Made by a program: the position numbers and the translations under genes
Shown: positions 5,131-6,466 of the stretch, piece by piece
Layout of the letters: every line of letters begins with the position of its first letter
Position numbering within the stretch: position 1 is the first letter of the stretch
Notes under the pieces: model-generated
Told to the model about the DNA's origin: nothing
Seen by the model: only the letters and a program-made list of their open reading frames with translations
The model's database searches: none
Origin: Candidatus Hydrogenedentota bacterium
GTDB lineage: Bacteria; Hydrogenedentota; Hydrogenedentia; Hydrogenedentales; SLHB01
Assembly (NCBI GenBank): GCA_007118235.1
Contig: SKRY01000452.1
Span: forward strand, 1-6,466
Direction of reading: 5' to 3'
DNA: 6,466 nt

Positions 5131-5712
5131 TCAGCCCCCCAGCCCGGCGAATCCCATGAACGCCATGGATAGAATCCCCGCGATGAGCAGTGTCAGCGCG
5201 GCCCCGCGGGCGATGCTAGGCACATCGGACAACTCGAGCTGTTCGCGCAGGCCCGCCATCAGCACGAGGGCCAGCATGAATCCCACACCGGCGCCAACCC
5301 CATATACAACGGTCTGCATGAAACCGTACTCGCGGGCGGTGGCGAACAAGGCCATGCCCATGATCGCGCAGTTCGTGGTGATGAGCGGCAGGAAAATGCC
5401 GAGGGCGCGGAACAGCGTGTCGCTGAACCATTTGATAACCATCTCAACCAACTGCACGGTCGAGGCGATTACGGCGATATACGCGATGATCCGCAGGTAG
5501 GGGGCGTCGAGATAAATAAGCAGTTGGTTGACGCCATAGGTACACACGGCGGCGACGGTCATAACGAAGATGACGGCGAACCCCATCGGCACGGCGGTCT
5601 TGAGTTTGGCGGAGACCCCCAAGAACGGGCATATGCCAAGGAACGCCGCCAGCACGAAGTTGTTGATGATCGCGGCGTCGAGAAAGATAAAGCCTAGGGG
5701 ATCGGGATTCAC
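5131..5712 (-). CDS. rnfA: Rnf electron transport complex subunit RnfA (GTG start)
   Basis: Integral membrane subunit of the Rnf complex, which couples electron flow between reduced ferredoxin and NAD+ to Na+ or H+ transport. The 193-residue product is normal in length with about six membrane spans. Family motifs include NNFVLAAFLGICPFLGVS (17-34), LGIFLPLITTNCAIMG (104-119) and a DVP/AFMGFAGL C-terminus. Cys28 and Cys115 sit in the two symmetric half-motifs that, with the RnfE pair, hold the intramembrane [2Fe-2S] cluster. The ITTNC form and the rest of the sequence favour RnfA over its homologue NqrE. The start is GTG (5710-5712), overlapping the rnfE stop by 4 nt (GTGA), with AGGAGG 7 nt upstream (5720-5725). 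This indicates translational coupling and equal output with rnfE. Confidence 0.95.
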   Translation of the reverse strand: MNPDPLGFIFLDAAIINNFVLAAFLGICPFLGVSAKLKTAVPMGFAVIFVMTVAAVCTYGVNQLLIYLDAPYLRIIAYIAVIASTVQLVEMVIKWFSDTLFRALGIFLPLITTNCAIMGMALFATAREYGFMQTVVYGVGAGVGFMLALVLMAGLREQLELSDVPSIARGAALTLLIAGILSMAFMGFAGLGG

Positions 5713-6371
5713 GTCACAGCCTCCTGTTCAGCCGCCGCTTCCGCCATCTGGCGGTGCTGCTGCCGCTCCTTCCACCACGCAAACACCAACAGCCAGCCCG
5801 CCAAGACGAGAAACGCGCCGGGCGGCAGAATCATGATCGCCCATGGCTGGAAATGCTCGCCAAATAGATCAATGCCCATGAAGCTCCCGCTTCCAAGAAT
5901 TTCGCGCACCACTCCGAGACACAACAGGGCGAATGTGAAGCCAATCCCCATCCCCAGGGCATCCAGCATGGTGCGCCCTAGCGTGTTCTTTGACGCAAAG
6001 GCCTCGGCCCGCCCCATGATGAGGCAGTTCACCACGATCAAGGCGATAAAGGCCCCGAGATTGTCATACAACTCAAGGCTAATGGCCTGGATGGCGTATT
6101 CCACCATCGTCACGAAGGTAGCTATAATGACAATAAACGTCGGGATGCGGACCTCCTTGGGGACAATCTTGCGGATGCAGGAGACGATGAAGGTCGACAT
6201 GAACAACACGAACGTAGTGGCCACCCCCATCGCGAGGGAGTTGATCACCGTGTTCGTCACCGCCAGCACCGGACACATGCCCAACAAGAAGATGAAGACC
6301 GGGTTCTGCCGCCACAATCCCTTTAGGAAGGTGTCCATATTGTGTGTTAGTTCGGAAGCTTCGGTGCTCAT
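5709..6371 (-). CDS. rnfE: Rnf electron transport complex subunit RnfE
   Basis: Second of the paired membrane subunits of the Rnf complex; RnfA and RnfE are inverted-topology homologues that share an iron-sulfur cluster. The 220-residue product has QNPVFIFLLGMCPVLAVT (22-39), EVRIPTFIVIIA (73-84), IALIVVNCLIMGRAEAFA (109-126) and VVREILGSG (154-162), all typical of RnfE; the RAEAFA motif separates it from RnfA and NqrE. Cys33 and Cys116 are the conserved cluster ligands. About six membrane spans are followed by a charged, Glu/Gln/Ala-rich cytoplasmic tail (201-220). The ATG overlaps the rnfG stop (ATGA) and has GAGGAGG about 7 nt upstream. NqrD is the close homologue, but the neighbouring RnfA and RnfG point to Rnf. 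Confidence 0.95.
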   Translation of the reverse strand: MSTEASELTHNMDTFLKGLWRQNPVFIFLLGMCPVLAVTNTVINSLAMGVATTFVLFMSTFIVSCIRKIVPKEVRIPTFIVIIATFVTMVEYAIQAISLELYDNLGAFIALIVVNCLIMGRAEAFASKNTLGRTMLDALGMGIGFTFALLCLGVVREILGSGSFMGIDLFGEHFQPWAIMILPPGAFLVLAGWLLVFAWWKERQQHRQMAEAAAEQEAVT

Positions 6372-6466
6372 GGGGCGGCCTCCTCAAGCATTTGAATGTT
6401 GTCCTGCAATCGGCGGCCATGCTCTTCCATGCTCCGGTTAATCAGCCTCGCCACCGCCTCCACCGA
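6368..6466 (-). CDS. rnfG: Probable RnfG, C-terminal 32 residues (cut by window edge)
   Basis: An open frame runs from the right edge to a TGA (6368-6370) that overlaps the rnfE ATG by 4 nt. It encodes SVEAVARLINRS near its start, which fits the end of RnfG, where the FMN-binding motif SGATxSS is followed by a residue run such as xAVxEAV and a short helix. RnfG is a periplasmic-facing subunit with covalently bound FMN on a Thr; that site would lie just beyond the edge and cannot be checked. The call rests mostly on the standard rnfG-rnfE-rnfA order and the weak C-terminal match. Confidence 0.7.
   Translation of the reverse strand, partial: SVEAVARLINRSMEEHGRRLQDNIQMLEEAAP

Noticed and set aside
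4919..5500. A 193-codon plus-strand open frame
   Set aside because: It is antisense to rnfA and the small Cys protein, and shows no recognisable domain.

Overview
The window is GC-rich bacterial chromosome. It carries three unrelated gene blocks separated by non-coding DNA rich in RNA and palindromic structure. Strong Shine-Dalgarno sites, an LTGC lipobox lipoprotein, an oxygen-sensitive anaerobic sulfatase maturase and an Rnf ion-pumping complex together suggest a Gram-negative, anaerobic or facultative, ion-gradient-using bacterium. A member of the PVC or Hydrogenedentota-like groups would fit, but this is inference and no marker here settles it.

Left part (1-1310, minus strand): rplJ-rplL, encoding ribosomal stalk proteins L10 and L7/L12, with a promoter of their own and a leader of about 217 nt. 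The leader has the hallmarks of an L10-binding autoregulatory RNA. It ends in an intrinsic terminator whose 5' arm can instead pair with the start of the leader. rplJ starts at TTG behind a full-length Shine-Dalgarno site. The usual upstream genes rplK-rplA are absent; a divergent lipoprotein gene lies there instead.

Middle part (1466-4337): a small lipoprotein and a zinc-ribbon protein, both on the plus strand, both of unknown function and each with its own extended -10 promoter. They converge at a strong GC-rich hairpin with a minus-strand radical-SAM/SPASM anaerobic sulfatase maturase that carries a C-terminal SEC-C zinc motif. No sulfatase is in the window.

Right part (4338-6466): a non-coding stretch of about 600 bp holds a 200-bp, two-fold symmetric element made of six nested hairpins. 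Beyond it is the 3' end of an rnf operon on the minus strand (rnfG' - rnfE - rnfA). It is followed after only 5 nt by a 63-residue membrane protein with four cysteines that resembles NqrM, the iron-centre maturation factor of Na+-NQR. The four genes are tightly coupled (4-nt overlaps or a 5-nt gap). RnfE and RnfA each keep the intramembrane cysteine pair expected to hold a shared [2Fe-2S] cluster, so a maturation factor next to them makes sense.

The most interesting items are the NqrM-like gene in an Rnf operon, the nested palindromic element with compensatory changes between its two halves, and the L10 leader attenuator.
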